A stretch of 64,000 bases of DNA from Acidobacteriaceae bacterium (GCA_025462735.1 JAOAPC010000016.1:151822-215821); one strand, 5' to 3'. Shown: positions 17,750-27,593, counted from the stretch's first letter. Made by a program: numbers and translations. The notes: generated from the letters alone by a model not told the origin.

Positions 17750-19000
17750 CTACAACGGCACCAGCCCGCGCATTCGCCGGACTTCGTTCACCGTAAGCAC
17801 GCCGGATTGCAGCAGGATTTGCTGTATCTGCGCCTCTTCCATGGCGTCTCCGGGACCGTCCACATCGGTGAAGACAAACTCAAGATCGTCCCAGCCGAGC
17901 TTTTTGCAGATTGCGTCGCGCGTGAGATATTCGGCAAACAACCGCGCGGTCGGCACGATTGCCTGGCGAAAAGCCTGGTCATTCATCTCTGCTGCGGTCG
18001 AGCGGTTCACATCGCGCTCGAGACCAAGCGATTGCGGCGGCAAATCAAAGGCATCGGCAATAATGCGCATCAAGAATTCCTGCCACTGCAATCGCAGGTC
18101 GGCGTCTGTGCCTCCGCCGAAACGTAGCACTTCAGGTTTGTTTTCGACTGATAGTATCGGGACCCGACCTGTTCCCTCGATCTCATCCTGCCACCACCGA
18201 ATGAGCCGCTCGTGCTGCTCGGGCGTCGTGTTCTGCAACCACAGTGCATATTCGACCACCGAGTTTGACGCCAGCCTTCCGGCATAACGGTGCGCGCCAA
18301 GAAATGAGTTGATCGACTCGAACGCAACTTCCAAACGCCCGAGTCCAAAAGGCGTAAACGTGCGCGGGTTGAGGCGCATGTAGATCAGCTCGTCGTCGCT
18401 TAAAAGAATGTTGGCATTCGGGCCAGCTTTCGACGTGACCTGTTCGTAGCGGATCGAACTCGGCAATCCGTCCCAGTCCGCGCGCATGTTAATCGTGGAT
18501 CCGTCGACCGGCCACAAAGCCAGTGGAGCATTGGCATCATCTGTGGCTTCGACTTCGATTGCACCAAAGCCGCCGACAATGACGTCTTCGAGCACCTGCT
18601 CTGCTAGGGAGCGAAACGAATCATCAGGATTGGGCGAAGCTAAGTTGCGCGTAAGAATGAGAACACGCGTTTCAGCATCCGGTGATTGAGGCGTGCCAGG
18701 CTTTGACTGGACCCGCCAACGCATTCCGGCGATGTGGTCTTTTATTGTGTTGATCGCCCGCCGCGCCACTGGTATTTCCGAAAAGCGCCGCAGGTTCATC
18801 GGCGTGGGCCTGGGCATGGTCTGCGCCCGCGGCCCGTAAGTGTTGAGTATCGATGGGAGCGGCACCGTTCGGCGCTTGCCTTGCAGCATCCCGGTGGAGG
18901 CGCCTCCGGCGAAAATGCTTCCGTTCTGCGTCAGTCGGTTGACGAAAGACACTCCCGCAATCCGGCGCATTGCGCCGCGTAGCGTATTTGTGATGTTCAT
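17750..19000 (-). CDS. phage portal protein
   Basis: A 416-residue portal, the dodecameric DNA gate of the head. Family features include the N-terminal RRFSEIPVARRAINTIKDHIAG block, the wing/stem strand SSIRYEQVTSK with LSDDELIYMRLNPR, and the long stem helices. The C-terminal crown segment is QSLGLERDVNRSTAAEMNDQ, typical of HK97/SPP1-like portals. The length is normal. It follows the HipA-like/DUF3037 pair rather than TerL directly, which is an insertion into the usual order. Confidence 0.85.
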   Translation of the reverse strand: MNITNTLRGAMRRIAGVSFVNRLTQNGSIFAGGASTGMLQGKRRTVPLPSILNTYGPRAQTMPRPTPMNLRRFSEIPVARRAINTIKDHIAGMRWRVQSKPGTPQSPDAETRVLILTRNLASPNPDDSFRSLAEQVLEDVIVGGFGAIEVEATDDANAPLALWPVDGSTINMRADWDGLPSSIRYEQVTSKAGPNANILLSDDELIYMRLNPRTFTPFGLGRLEVAFESINSFLGAHRYAGRLASNSVVEYALWLQNTTPEQHERLIRWWQDEIEGTGRVPILSVENKPEVLRFGGGTDADLRLQWQEFLMRIIADAFDLPPQSLGLERDVNRSTAAEMNDQAFRQAIVPTARLFAEYLTRDAICKKLGWDDLEFVFTDVDGPGDAMEEAQIQQILLQSGVLTVNEVRRMRGLVPL

Positions 19001-19072
19001 GGGGATTTAAGACCTTCAGCAGCTAGGTATTAGAAAATCTGCTATCTGTAACTTGTGTCGATCTTCGTAGAG

Positions 19073-19888
19073 TTAGGGCCTTACTGCGACCCTGATTCCG
19101 TCCGCGATCTGCGGCATTGTTGCTGCAGGCGCCACGATGATTCCGTTTTCCTGCATCATGTCCAGCGCGAAATTCACTTCGTCTAGGCCGCGATCCACAT
19201 CGTCATCCACCACGGCAGTTAGCCAAGCCTTCACGCCTTTCTTTGTCTGCATGCTGGCCGCGATCTGCGGAAAGCGTGCTGCCAAAATCATCCCCTGGTC
19301 GACCCTTTGCGCAAGCGAAACCGCATGAAGAAACTTGAACCCGTCATCCGCCGCATAGCCGAAGTCAAGTTTCAGAGGATCACCCGGCCTGGTGTATTCG
19401 GACACCGCAATGTTTGTCTGCATTAATGCCAGTACGCCTGCCTTTTGCAGTTCGTCTCGCATCACGCTAAGTATGCGCTGTCGCCCGCTGATCTCTCGCT
19501 TCTCCGTTCCGGCCGGAGTTTCCAAATAAATCGTGTTGAGCCGCTCCATCTCCAGCGCCGGAGATTCAGTAAGGCAGACCTGCAATTGTTCAAATCGAAT
19601 CACATTCGACCAGGAATCTGCCAGTCTTTTCAGCAAGTCCGCACGCCGCTGCGGATCTTGCAAATCCTGCCGAATCTCACGCTCGATGGCCTGCACTTCT
19701 TCAACGTCGGCCAGCGGATCGAAGCAGTGCAACCGCCTCCAGTTCCGGATAAAACGTACATCTGCAAATTCACCCGAGCCGCCTGCAGATGGCGCAATCG
19801 CCACCACGCCGAGATTGATGCTCTCGCCTTTGGTAGCGTCTCCGGCGTATCGCAGCAGGAAGAACTCAAGTTGTTGTAAGACAGCCAT
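19073..19888 (-). CDS. DUF3037 family protein, partner of HipA-like kinase
   Basis: A 271-residue protein. The start FFLLRYAGDATKGESINLGVVAI and the following VRFIRNWRRLHCFDP match my memory of the DUF3037 family, which has no known biochemical role. DUF3037 genes are often next to HipA-like kinases; here the kinase gene ends 3 nt before this start, so they form an operon. It lies inside the prophage head module, between TerL and portal, although it is not a virion gene type. A conflict or toxin-antitoxin-like role is inference. Confidence 0.72.
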   Translation of the reverse strand: MAVLQQLEFFLLRYAGDATKGESINLGVVAIAPSAGGSGEFADVRFIRNWRRLHCFDPLADVEEVQAIEREIRQDLQDPQRRADLLKRLADSWSNVIRFEQLQVCLTESPALEMERLNTIYLETPAGTEKREISGRQRILSVMRDELQKAGVLALMQTNIAVSEYTRPGDPLKLDFGYAADDGFKFLHAVSLAQRVDQGMILAARFPQIAASMQTKKGVKAWLTAVVDDDVDRGLDEVNFALDMMQENGIIVAPAATMPQIADGIRVAVRP

Positions 19889-19891
19889 CAG

Positions 19892-20695
19892 CTAGTTCTC
19901 TACCCACTCCGGAAACGGGCTCCTCGGCGACATCCGGAAGCAGGTGATTAATTCCCGTACCCGTGCCCTTCGGGTGAGCAGTTCCTGTCCTAAGCTTTCC
20001 AGCGCGGCCCAGTCGCTCGCGTACCACTCGGGTGGAATTTCTCCCGCCTGTGACCAAATTTCGCTTTCGCACATTGTCTCTATCCGCGACAGCCAAGGCT
20101 CGAATGACTCCCAGCTCTTCACCCGGGCATATGCTTCGTTACGCGCGAACACCCCGCGCAACGGATAATCCGGAAAAGTCCATTCGCCCGCGTTGAAGCA
20201 GAAACCTTGATCGATAAAGGTCGCAGTGTATTTGCGTTCACGGCCTTTGCGCCAGAATGCCGCCTGACGTCCATTGGCGTTACCAGTCCATTTGTCGAGC
20301 GCCAACATGCCGGCGAATGCATCGAGATTTCGCACGCGATCGAACAGCTCAACCGGTAGCCAATCGTAAACCCGGCCTTCCACCGGATTTACCACGTATC
20401 GAGACCCGAACTGCAACCCTGGGGCGCACGCGATCACATTTCCCGCAAGCTGAATATTCAACTCGGGCGAATGCTTAATCAGCCAATCATTCACTTCGAC
20501 AACTTCTGTCGTCGGAACCGGCAAGCCGACCCGCTCCGCCAGCCGGGTTGCCAGAAGTTCATTGGCCAGAACCCGCAAATGCTGCGGGTTATTACGAAAC
20601 TTCACTACATAAAAATGACCGTCGGAGCAGCGCATCAAGTGGCTTTGCGCGCCGCCCCGCATCCTGCGAACGTGTTGGACCGCATCCACTGGCAA
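19892..20695 (-). CDS. HipA-like kinase (HipA_2 type)
   Basis: A 267-residue protein related to the kinase core of HipA but without the usual N-terminal subdomain. Visible kinase parts are a glycine-containing loop RRMRGGAQSHLM, an ATP-lysine in YVVKF, a catalytic-loop-like LDKWTGNANGRQ, and a DFG-like metal motif FIDQGFCFN. HipA enzymes phosphorylate aminoacyl-tRNA synthetases and arrest growth; the target here is unknown. It is coupled to a DUF3037 gene and inserted between TerL and portal. A TGTCATCCTGAG-type repeat end lies just upstream. Confidence 0.75.
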   Translation of the reverse strand: MPVDAVQHVRRMRGGAQSHLMRCSDGHFYVVKFRNNPQHLRVLANELLATRLAERVGLPVPTTEVVEVNDWLIKHSPELNIQLAGNVIACAPGLQFGSRYVVNPVEGRVYDWLPVELFDRVRNLDAFAGMLALDKWTGNANGRQAAFWRKGRERKYTATFIDQGFCFNAGEWTFPDYPLRGVFARNEAYARVKSWESFEPWLSRIETMCESEIWSQAGEIPPEWYASDWAALESLGQELLTRRARVRELITCFRMSPRSPFPEWVEN

Positions 20696-20713
20696 TGTTC
20701 GCTGTCAATCTCG

Positions 20714-20771
20714 TCCTTCGACTGCATGCGCGGACTCGCAAGCGAGTCCACGTACTTCGCTCAGGATGACA
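20714..20771. repeat. partial TGTCATCCTGAG-type element
   Basis: One end (TTCGCTCAGGATGACA) and an internal GGACTCGC/GCGAGTCC hairpin of the element family seen at 17488-17703. It lies in the spacer upstream of the HipA-like gene, after the TerL stop. Confidence 0.65.
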
Positions 20772-20860
20772 GGCAAGAGATGCTAGCTCACAGCGCGGCA
20801 TGAGCGATGTGACGAATGAACATTCGCAGCTGTGGATTTCTACTCCGATGCGTGACGCCG

Positions 20861-22372
20861 CTATTTGGATCCTGCCACAGCCTGCCGCCCCGCCAGCGCA
20901 ATCGCCATGGCCATCACGCAGTCATCATGGCTTCCCGAACTGTTTCCGGACCCGCCATCAGCCCGGCGGATAAACGTCCTGAATTCTGCAAGCAGTCGTT
21001 CGCTCTGAAACAGCTGCGGCTTAACCGACAAAATTGCGGCCAGGTTTTCGATCATGGCTGGCTTTGTTACCGCCGACGTCAGCCAGCCGTCCTGGCCACC
21101 ATGGCGAAATACGTTCTGATATCCCGCCGCCCTCAGGTTCGCCAGCACGCCGTGTCCGTGATTATTTCGTTCAACCACGAGCAGCGCATGGTTATACATT
21201 CCGCCCAAGTCAATCAACTTCATCGCCAGCTCGCGCGGAGAATAATGTCCGTGCAACTCCGCGCACTGCATCGCTGTTTGCCGGTCGATGACCTCCGCGC
21301 ACGCGTAATCGCCTTCGGTGCCGCCTCCTGCAGGATCGACTCCGATAATGTATTGCCGCTCGCCTCGAGGCTGAAACCAGATGGTCAGCCGCGCATTGTC
21401 GCGCACAGTGGTTGGCCGAGACTGCGCGTCCAGTGCCCGATCGATTGCCTCCAACTCAAACACACATTCGCCCGAAGCGAGGAAACAGGAAACCGGGTCT
21501 TCGGCATACTCCTGCGTAGCCAAGCCTCGCATTTGCGCACGATTTGTCCGACGCCAGGCGATCTGCGCATCCGTCAGCCCAGCCCTTCGGACCAGGTCTT
21601 CTTCTTCCGGAGTTAATCGCAGAACATTGCTCAATCCTTTTTTGTCACGATATTCATCGTCATACCACCACGGGAAAAAGTGCCTTGTGTATCCCGTTTC
21701 ATTCGCGTGCTGCCACTCTTCATAGAAGAGTCCGACCGCCCCGTTCGGGGTGGATTCCAAAACGATGTCTCCATCGGCCGGTACGGCTGCGCGCAACGAA
21801 GCCAGCGCTTCCGCCGGATCACGCAGCCAGCGGGCGACCTCCGAGCAATGCAAATTGTGGATAGTCAGCCCGCGGCCGGCATTGACGTCCCCAGCAGTGG
21901 CTACTCGGTACTCGCTGTCGAGCCGCGGAAACACCATCTGGCGGACGTTGGCGCGTGAGCGGATGAGCGCGCCGCGTTTCATCGCTTCGGGCAGGTTCTC
22001 CCAGAAGCGATGGACGATCTTGAAAATTTCCTCTGCCGATTCCTGATCGTGGGCTACCAGCACCGTCATCGTGCCCGGCCGCGTAATGGTCTGGATAAAG
22101 AATCGCGCCGCGATATAGGTCGTGATTCCCATCTGCCGCGCCTTCAGCACGATATTGCGATGAGTGCAGGTCTGCGAAAATTCCCGCTGTACGCGATTCG
22201 GGCTCAGCCGCACCAGCCCGCGCTTTTTACTGCGCACTCGCAGGAAAATCGACATCAGAGAGTCGCGCACGCTTTCGCATCCCGCGAAACCTGCAGCTCT
22301 CAGCCGCTCCACCGGGATCTTCGCTTCCAGCAAAATCCCCAACCGCTGCAACAGAGCAACGTCGTCGGTCAA
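20861..22372 (-). CDS. terL: phage terminase large subunit
   Basis: A 503-residue DNA-packaging motor. The ATPase part has the adenine-side block PNRVQREFSQ, a Walker A-like KARQMGITT near residue 78, and the coupling motif ESTPNGAVG. The C-terminal RNase H-like nuclease has the three acidic motifs: GVDPAGGGTEGDYA, LLVVERNNHG and SHDDCVMAMAIAL. No residue loss is seen, so packaging could still work. It follows the three large secreted proteins and precedes the HipA-like/DUF3037 insert. Confidence 0.93.
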   Translation of the reverse strand: MTDDVALLQRLGILLEAKIPVERLRAAGFAGCESVRDSLMSIFLRVRSKKRGLVRLSPNRVQREFSQTCTHRNIVLKARQMGITTYIAARFFIQTITRPGTMTVLVAHDQESAEEIFKIVHRFWENLPEAMKRGALIRSRANVRQMVFPRLDSEYRVATAGDVNAGRGLTIHNLHCSEVARWLRDPAEALASLRAAVPADGDIVLESTPNGAVGLFYEEWQHANETGYTRHFFPWWYDDEYRDKKGLSNVLRLTPEEEDLVRRAGLTDAQIAWRRTNRAQMRGLATQEYAEDPVSCFLASGECVFELEAIDRALDAQSRPTTVRDNARLTIWFQPRGERQYIIGVDPAGGGTEGDYACAEVIDRQTAMQCAELHGHYSPRELAMKLIDLGGMYNHALLVVERNNHGHGVLANLRAAGYQNVFRHGGQDGWLTSAVTKPAMIENLAAILSVKPQLFQSERLLAEFRTFIRRADGGSGNSSGSHDDCVMAMAIALAGRQAVAGSK

Positions 22373-22421
22373 AGGCTCGGCCCAAAGTCAAAGAGCACGG
22401 AATATTGTTGCTTTCGTCTCA

Positions 22422-25208
22422 TTAAGGTGTTCGTATTCCACCTCGCACCGTGCTTTCTACATTGTTAATGTTCACCACATCAGCCCCGAGATCAGTGCCA
22501 TCGCTGGCCTGGTCAGCCTGCCCAGCAGCGAAGGGACTAACTCTGGTGCATCCGGCAACCGGATTACCCACGCCCTTGCACAAACGGTAGTCGCCACCAT
22601 TCGCACTGTTGTAGTTCGCGAAGGCCACTAAACTGCCTGCAGCCTGCCAAATGGGAGAACTCCGGAATACAGTCGGCGAGGCCGTGTTGTCCAGAAAGAG
22701 CAGGTGGTGAAGCGCGTACGGCGCGACGCAGGGCACCAGCGCATTGGCTTCGCTGTTATTGCTTCCAGTGCCGCTGGCTGCGTTGCAGTCGTTCACGTCA
22801 CCGAAGGAATTGGTAAACGTAGAAGAACCAGCAGCCGCGAAAATGCTGTCTTGAAGCGTAAGGCCGATCAACTTGTACTGCACAAGATTGTTAGTGATCG
22901 AAAACGCATTCGTGCTTTGTCCCACGAACGTGATATGGCGAAACGAGACGTTGTCCACTAGCGGGGTTGCCGGCGAAGTCCAGGAAAGCATCGTGGTTCC
23001 TGACGTGCCTGAATACCGAATATCACTCATAGTCTTCAAAAATCCGTGCGACCAGCGCTGGTAATTGATGTCGTCGCCGAGCACATGGCTCACCGTGACG
23101 CGGTGCATCCCCATAGCACTGTGAAGAGCCGCAACCACGAAGCCCGAGGCGAAATGCTGGAATTTGTCATAGCGGATGGTGATGTCGCTGATATTTTCCG
23201 GGCCATAACCGACATTGTTTCCCGCGCCGTCGAGTACTTGGTTGGCTTGGTTTCCCACCTGCATGAGGAGCATGGTCCCGTCCTGTCCCCCGCCATTACC
23301 CTGTGAGCCCCAGGCGTTTTCTGCATAGCTGTTCTCTAAAAGGATCCGCTTGCCGCACTTCAACTCCCAGCCGTTCTTTGAGGTATTGGCCTTCAAGTCG
23401 AATCCCACGATGGGAGCGGAGTTAGAGACGCTGATGGCGCTTGATCCACTGACACTGTCTTCTGCTGCCGTGGAGGTGACCGAATGGCTGCCGACAGCGG
23501 CCGGCGAACAATACAATCCCTGCGAATCGACCGTGCCTACCGTTGAATTTCCGCCCGCTACTCCATCCACTGACCACGTGATCGTGGCCGGGGAGTAATT
23601 CGCCACTGCGTTGAAGATCGCGCAAAACTGACGTTTGTTTCCGTACGTGTCCGAGTATGAAGGCTGCATTTGCAAATCCGACGCTGCAGGTCCGACCGCA
23701 ATGAGATGTGCAGGATTCGAGCCGACAATCGTCACAGTCGAAGTTGCCGTTAGCATGCGATTATTTCCCAAGCTTGCCAGACGGCCGTCTATGGTCTGAT
23801 AGCTGAGAGTGAGTGTGACGGTTCCTCCGGTCGGAATGGCAGAAGGCGCAGTGTAAGAAAAAATTCTCTGGTTTTGCACCGTATGAATGCCGCTGCCCGT
23901 GGCGACTCCATCCTGAGTGGTGACCGTCCCGCAAGCTCCCGGTGATCCGCAGGATGCTGTCATTGTGGCGCCCGATCCAACCGCCCGGTTAATGCCTTGC
24001 CGGCTGTCGTTCAGTTCCACATCTTGCAGTTGGAAGGATTGGTTGACTGCGAGCTGGAAGCTCGACGGCGTTAATGTAAGCTCCTGATCGTTGGCCGGTC
24101 CGTAACTGACGCCTTCGATGGTCTCGCTGGCGTTGAGCGTGGCTCCAATCTGCGTGTCCCACAGTGGGTTCTTGTACAGCCACTGCTGCGAGAACCAGAC
24201 GTCGTGCGGAATTCCATCGTAGCCGGTCGCAGGACTGATCGGTTCTGTAAATGCGCCACAGAATATCGAGGACATGGTTGAAGCGGCAACGAAATTATTA
24301 GCGAATTTTCCAAAACCGACGTTGGTGTAGTTGTGTCCTGTTCCCCAGCCGTAGCCGTGAGCGTCCCCACCCCCTCCTGCGTAGGTCAAGGTGATGTCGT
24401 AGATATAGCTCTCGATGACCGCCACCCATCTTGCCCCGCCACCCTTGATGCCCAGGGCGGTTTGCCGCTGCGCATCGCCGTGCACGACGCAGCGATCGAA
24501 GATGATGTTCGTCGGCTGCAGGTTCAGGCAGGTCATGTCGGCAGCTGTGCAGGTTGAGTTATCGCCCAGGTTGATCAGTGCAAAAGTCAGGTCGAAATTG
24601 TTGTCGCGCGTGATCTCTATTCCGATGAAGCGCACAAATCCGCTTAACACCTGCAAGCTGCCGCTGCCCCCGGCGCCGTTGAAGATAATCTGCGGAATGT
24701 GCCGCGCAGGAGCAAGACAGTTGTAGGACGGGTAACCCGCCAGGGCCCACGATGCCAGGCCCATGTAGCACGGGGTTATGCGAATGCCTTCCATGGGAAG
24801 ACTCGCAGTCACTGCTGCCGTCTTTACCGTTATCCAGTTGCTGGCATTGCACGGCCCATTGTGCACGCCGTCTTTTGCAGGGACGGTCAGGCCGGTACCT
24901 GTGGCGGGGTAGATTCCGTTTTCCTGAATCGTCAACGTCTGACCGCACTGAATATCATTCAGCGCTTGTTGTAACTGAGTGTTGTTGTAAGTACAGCCCG
25001 ATGCGCAAATCGTGAGCGTCGCTCCCGGACTGGGCGTAGCCGCAATTGCGGTGTTCCAGTTCAAGAGCGATGCATCCGGAAGCATTGCATTCGTGAAACC
25101 GGCAACGCCCGGGGTTACCATCGGCCCTTGGGACCTGAAGCCGCCCGACCAGGCGGACTGACCCCACGCGGTTGCAACCGCGAGAAGTAACAGCAAAATG
25201 GATTTCAT
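22422..25208 (-). CDS. secreted beta-helix protein with Ig-like segments (prophage cargo)
   Basis: A 928-residue secreted protein. Translation is taken from ATG 25208, which begins a clean Sec signal (MKSILLLLLAVATAWGQ); the 35 codons upstream look non-coding. The mature part has a right-handed beta-helix-like stretch (residues ~70-290 and again ~640-860, with many short IIFD/VAVIES-type strands). In between lie Ig-like bacterial repeats (SAIPTGGTVTLTLSYQTIDG). Beta-helices of this kind occur in polysaccharide-binding or -cutting tail proteins. No catalytic motif is clear. It lies between TerL and another secreted beta-helix gene. Confidence 0.68.
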   Translation of the reverse strand: MKSILLLLLAVATAWGQSAWSGGFRSQGPMVTPGVAGFTNAMLPDASLLNWNTAIAATPSPGATLTICASGCTYNNTQLQQALNDIQCGQTLTIQENGIYPATGTGLTVPAKDGVHNGPCNASNWITVKTAAVTASLPMEGIRITPCYMGLASWALAGYPSYNCLAPARHIPQIIFNGAGGSGSLQVLSGFVRFIGIEITRDNNFDLTFALINLGDNSTCTAADMTCLNLQPTNIIFDRCVVHGDAQRQTALGIKGGGARWVAVIESYIYDITLTYAGGGGDAHGYGWGTGHNYTNVGFGKFANNFVAASTMSSIFCGAFTEPISPATGYDGIPHDVWFSQQWLYKNPLWDTQIGATLNASETIEGVSYGPANDQELTLTPSSFQLAVNQSFQLQDVELNDSRQGINRAVGSGATMTASCGSPGACGTVTTQDGVATGSGIHTVQNQRIFSYTAPSAIPTGGTVTLTLSYQTIDGRLASLGNNRMLTATSTVTIVGSNPAHLIAVGPAASDLQMQPSYSDTYGNKRQFCAIFNAVANYSPATITWSVDGVAGGNSTVGTVDSQGLYCSPAAVGSHSVTSTAAEDSVSGSSAISVSNSAPIVGFDLKANTSKNGWELKCGKRILLENSYAENAWGSQGNGGGQDGTMLLMQVGNQANQVLDGAGNNVGYGPENISDITIRYDKFQHFASGFVVAALHSAMGMHRVTVSHVLGDDINYQRWSHGFLKTMSDIRYSGTSGTTMLSWTSPATPLVDNVSFRHITFVGQSTNAFSITNNLVQYKLIGLTLQDSIFAAAGSSTFTNSFGDVNDCNAASGTGSNNSEANALVPCVAPYALHHLLFLDNTASPTVFRSSPIWQAAGSLVAFANYNSANGGDYRLCKGVGNPVAGCTRVSPFAAGQADQASDGTDLGADVVNINNVESTVRGGIRTP

Positions 25209-25258
25209 ATGTTTTGTAGGTAGACGAATAAAGAAATATCGGATTACGCAGCTCTGGC

Positions 25259-27499
25259 CTATTTCGCTTTCCCTGGCGTCTCGCCAACAAGGGTGAATGC
25301 ACCCATCTCCCACGAACTGCCGAATGTAGTTTGGTCATCGCCCATCAAGTCGAGTTTGAACTCAGCTGTGAGTGCCGCGCCCGCGTTCACCACCGGCGAT
25401 GCCGCCGTGGGGCGCACATCTAGCGGAGGTCCGGTCACCGAATCTGCGTAATAAGTAGTGCCCGGATTCTGTTGTGCTCCGATCAAGTAATTCACCAGCT
25501 GAGTGTTCGTCATCAATGTCGCGCCCGATTGTTTCAGCGCGTCAATCATTACGCCAACTTGGTGCGCGGGAAGTTCGTTCACGTGCCAAAAGATGCCGAT
25601 CGGCACTCCCCACACCGCAGACTTAAAGACAAGTGCCAGAAGCTTGCCCGTGAGTTGAGCATCGGTCAGGTTTTGGAAATTCGGCGCAATGCCCTGGCTC
25701 AAAATGTTCTGCACGTTGATCCCGCTGGCCATTAAGGTCGCCGCATTGGGAGAAGGCTGCATTACGCCGGAACCTCGCGATCCCGCATATCCAGCTGCGA
25801 CGGCAATGCTCTCCGTTGATGTGTCTTCATAACTTCCGGGATACACATACACCCGGTTTGCCGGAAGGCCCGTCAGATTAGCGCTCATCCAGGCCATGGC
25901 CCAGTTGATCTCGTCAGTCATAAGGCGGGGCTTGTCCATCTGTAACGTGTAAGGCACGCTCAGAATGTCCTGTGAGGTGATGTCGGCAAGGTCTTCGCTT
26001 TTCACAGCGCTCTTCATGTCGGGATCAGCGCTTACCGAAAACACCCCGCGCTGGTTCAGGGTGTACAAGATTCCGCCCAGCGTATCGAGGCCGGTGGGGA
26101 CAATATCCGTTCCTGAGGAACTCAAGTCCCAGTTGACTTGCGCTGCTGGATCTCCGGGCGCGGTAATCACCAACTGCTTATTGGCGATGGATAAAGTGAC
26201 GCTGCTCGCGGCCGTACCCGTGTACTGCAGCGTGAATGCGTTCGGAAAGACAAAGTACTGGTGTGAAACCGAATGTGCGTTGAGGTCCCAGCCCGCATTG
26301 ATCCACGACTGGAACGTGGGAACCAGTTGTTGCGAAAGCGGATATCCGGTGACCACCGCGATGCTCAGCGGGAAGTTTTTCTGCTGAAACATCGGCAGCA
26401 ACGCCTGAATGTATTGGTGCGACCCATCGACCAGCCCGGGGTCGTCATAAGTCAGCGTGATCCGCGGCGGATATTGCATAAATCCGCGCACGTTCGGCGG
26501 CGTATCTGCCGGAAGGTTATTTCCTCCGTTGATTGGCCCAGGCGTTCCCGTGACATCAGTCGAGATTCCTGTCGCAAGATTGTTCGCGTAGAAATGACAG
26601 TAACTATAAGTCACAGCAGCGGTGTTATCCATCAAACCGTAAGTGCGATTGGCATAGGCGCGGCAGTTCTTGAGCTCGATCGCTGTTGGCGTGCCATCGA
26701 AGCGGTAGCCAACGTAATTGCGGTGCGCATCCGTGTTGTAAAGGTGAATGTCTCCGGGCGTACCCGTAGGATGAACATAGAACCCTAAAGGCACCGTCGC
26801 ATTCGGCACCTGACTGTCAGCGAGAATGTTCGCCAGCCATATGTGATCGCTCGCGCCTTGCACCTGGACTCCATACCCGTCGTACCAATGAAGCTTGATG
26901 TGCTGGATTTCGATGTAACTAACGTTGTTGATATTGATAAGTGATTGGCCGCTCAGAATGACCGGAGTAACTGACTTATACGCAGTAACAGGATTCCCTG
27001 CGCCGGAGTACACGTAGAGGATCTGATTCACTGCGTCGTAATACCAGTCTCGATTGTGGGCGAGAGCAGCCTGGGACACTTGCGAATTTCCCCAAATACT
27101 TCCGAACCGCACGAAGTTTAATTGCGAAATCGCCTGCGCGGCTGTAAGCGCGATCTGCCAGATATTTCCCGAGGTGTTCGTCCACTGCGCACTGGTTGTC
27201 ATGTATCGGCCAGTAAACTCCGGCGGACGTCCGTTGCCGTATGCGTCGAACTTAATCAAATTACCGGCGGTACCACTCGAGGGCGGAGTGAGCCACTCGT
27301 TCCACACTCCGTCGCGTTTGAACAGGATCACGTCGCCAGGCTGAAACGTCGAAATCCCGACTTTGAGCAGCGTGCGCCACGGCGTCTGCGGAGAGAGCCC
27401 ATTGTTGGCATTCGAGCCAGCGGGATCCACGTAGTACGTCGTGGCGCTCGCGCCTGCGCAGAGAAACGCGATCGCGAGTAATGTTCGAAGATGTTTCAC
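25259..27499 (-). CDS. secreted beta-helix protein with NodB-like polysaccharide deacetylase domain
   Basis: A 746-residue secreted protein. An 18-20 residue signal peptide is followed by the start of a parallel beta-helix (TYYVDPAGSNANNGLSP, a pattern common in pectate-lyase-like proteins). From about residue 340 a NodB-like deacetylase domain begins: ITLTYDDPGLVDG carries the Asp pair and NAHSVSHQYF carries the metal-binding HxxxH. Family members remove N- or O-acetyl groups from glycans. In a phage element it may act on host surface polysaccharide, although the signal peptide argues for export by the host instead. Confidence 0.72.
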   Translation of the reverse strand: MKHLRTLLAIAFLCAGASATTYYVDPAGSNANNGLSPQTPWRTLLKVGISTFQPGDVILFKRDGVWNEWLTPPSSGTAGNLIKFDAYGNGRPPEFTGRYMTTSAQWTNTSGNIWQIALTAAQAISQLNFVRFGSIWGNSQVSQAALAHNRDWYYDAVNQILYVYSGAGNPVTAYKSVTPVILSGQSLININNVSYIEIQHIKLHWYDGYGVQVQGASDHIWLANILADSQVPNATVPLGFYVHPTGTPGDIHLYNTDAHRNYVGYRFDGTPTAIELKNCRAYANRTYGLMDNTAAVTYSYCHFYANNLATGISTDVTGTPGPINGGNNLPADTPPNVRGFMQYPPRITLTYDDPGLVDGSHQYIQALLPMFQQKNFPLSIAVVTGYPLSQQLVPTFQSWINAGWDLNAHSVSHQYFVFPNAFTLQYTGTAASSVTLSIANKQLVITAPGDPAAQVNWDLSSSGTDIVPTGLDTLGGILYTLNQRGVFSVSADPDMKSAVKSEDLADITSQDILSVPYTLQMDKPRLMTDEINWAMAWMSANLTGLPANRVYVYPGSYEDTSTESIAVAAGYAGSRGSGVMQPSPNAATLMASGINVQNILSQGIAPNFQNLTDAQLTGKLLALVFKSAVWGVPIGIFWHVNELPAHQVGVMIDALKQSGATLMTNTQLVNYLIGAQQNPGTTYYADSVTGPPLDVRPTAASPVVNAGAALTAEFKLDLMGDDQTTFGSSWEMGAFTLVGETPGKAK

Positions 27500-27562
27500 A
27501 GTTCTCCTGATGAGTTGAGTCGGACTTCCGCTGGAAGTGCGAAGTCCTTTCCCTAAAGATTG

Positions 27563-27590
27563 TTGGCTGATGACTGAGAGCTGAAGGCTG
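27563..27590. repeat. heptamer repeat between secreted-protein genes
   Basis: GGCTGATGACTGAGAGCTGA-type units with a 7-nt period, in the 94-nt spacer between the 746- and 1591-residue genes. Confidence 0.65.
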
Positions 27591-27593
27591 TTT

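Noticed and set aside
12900..17900. CRISPR-like interpretation of the intergenic repeats
   Set aside because: Units are 7-nt degenerate heptamers or single palindromes, with no constant repeat/unique spacer pattern and no cas genes.
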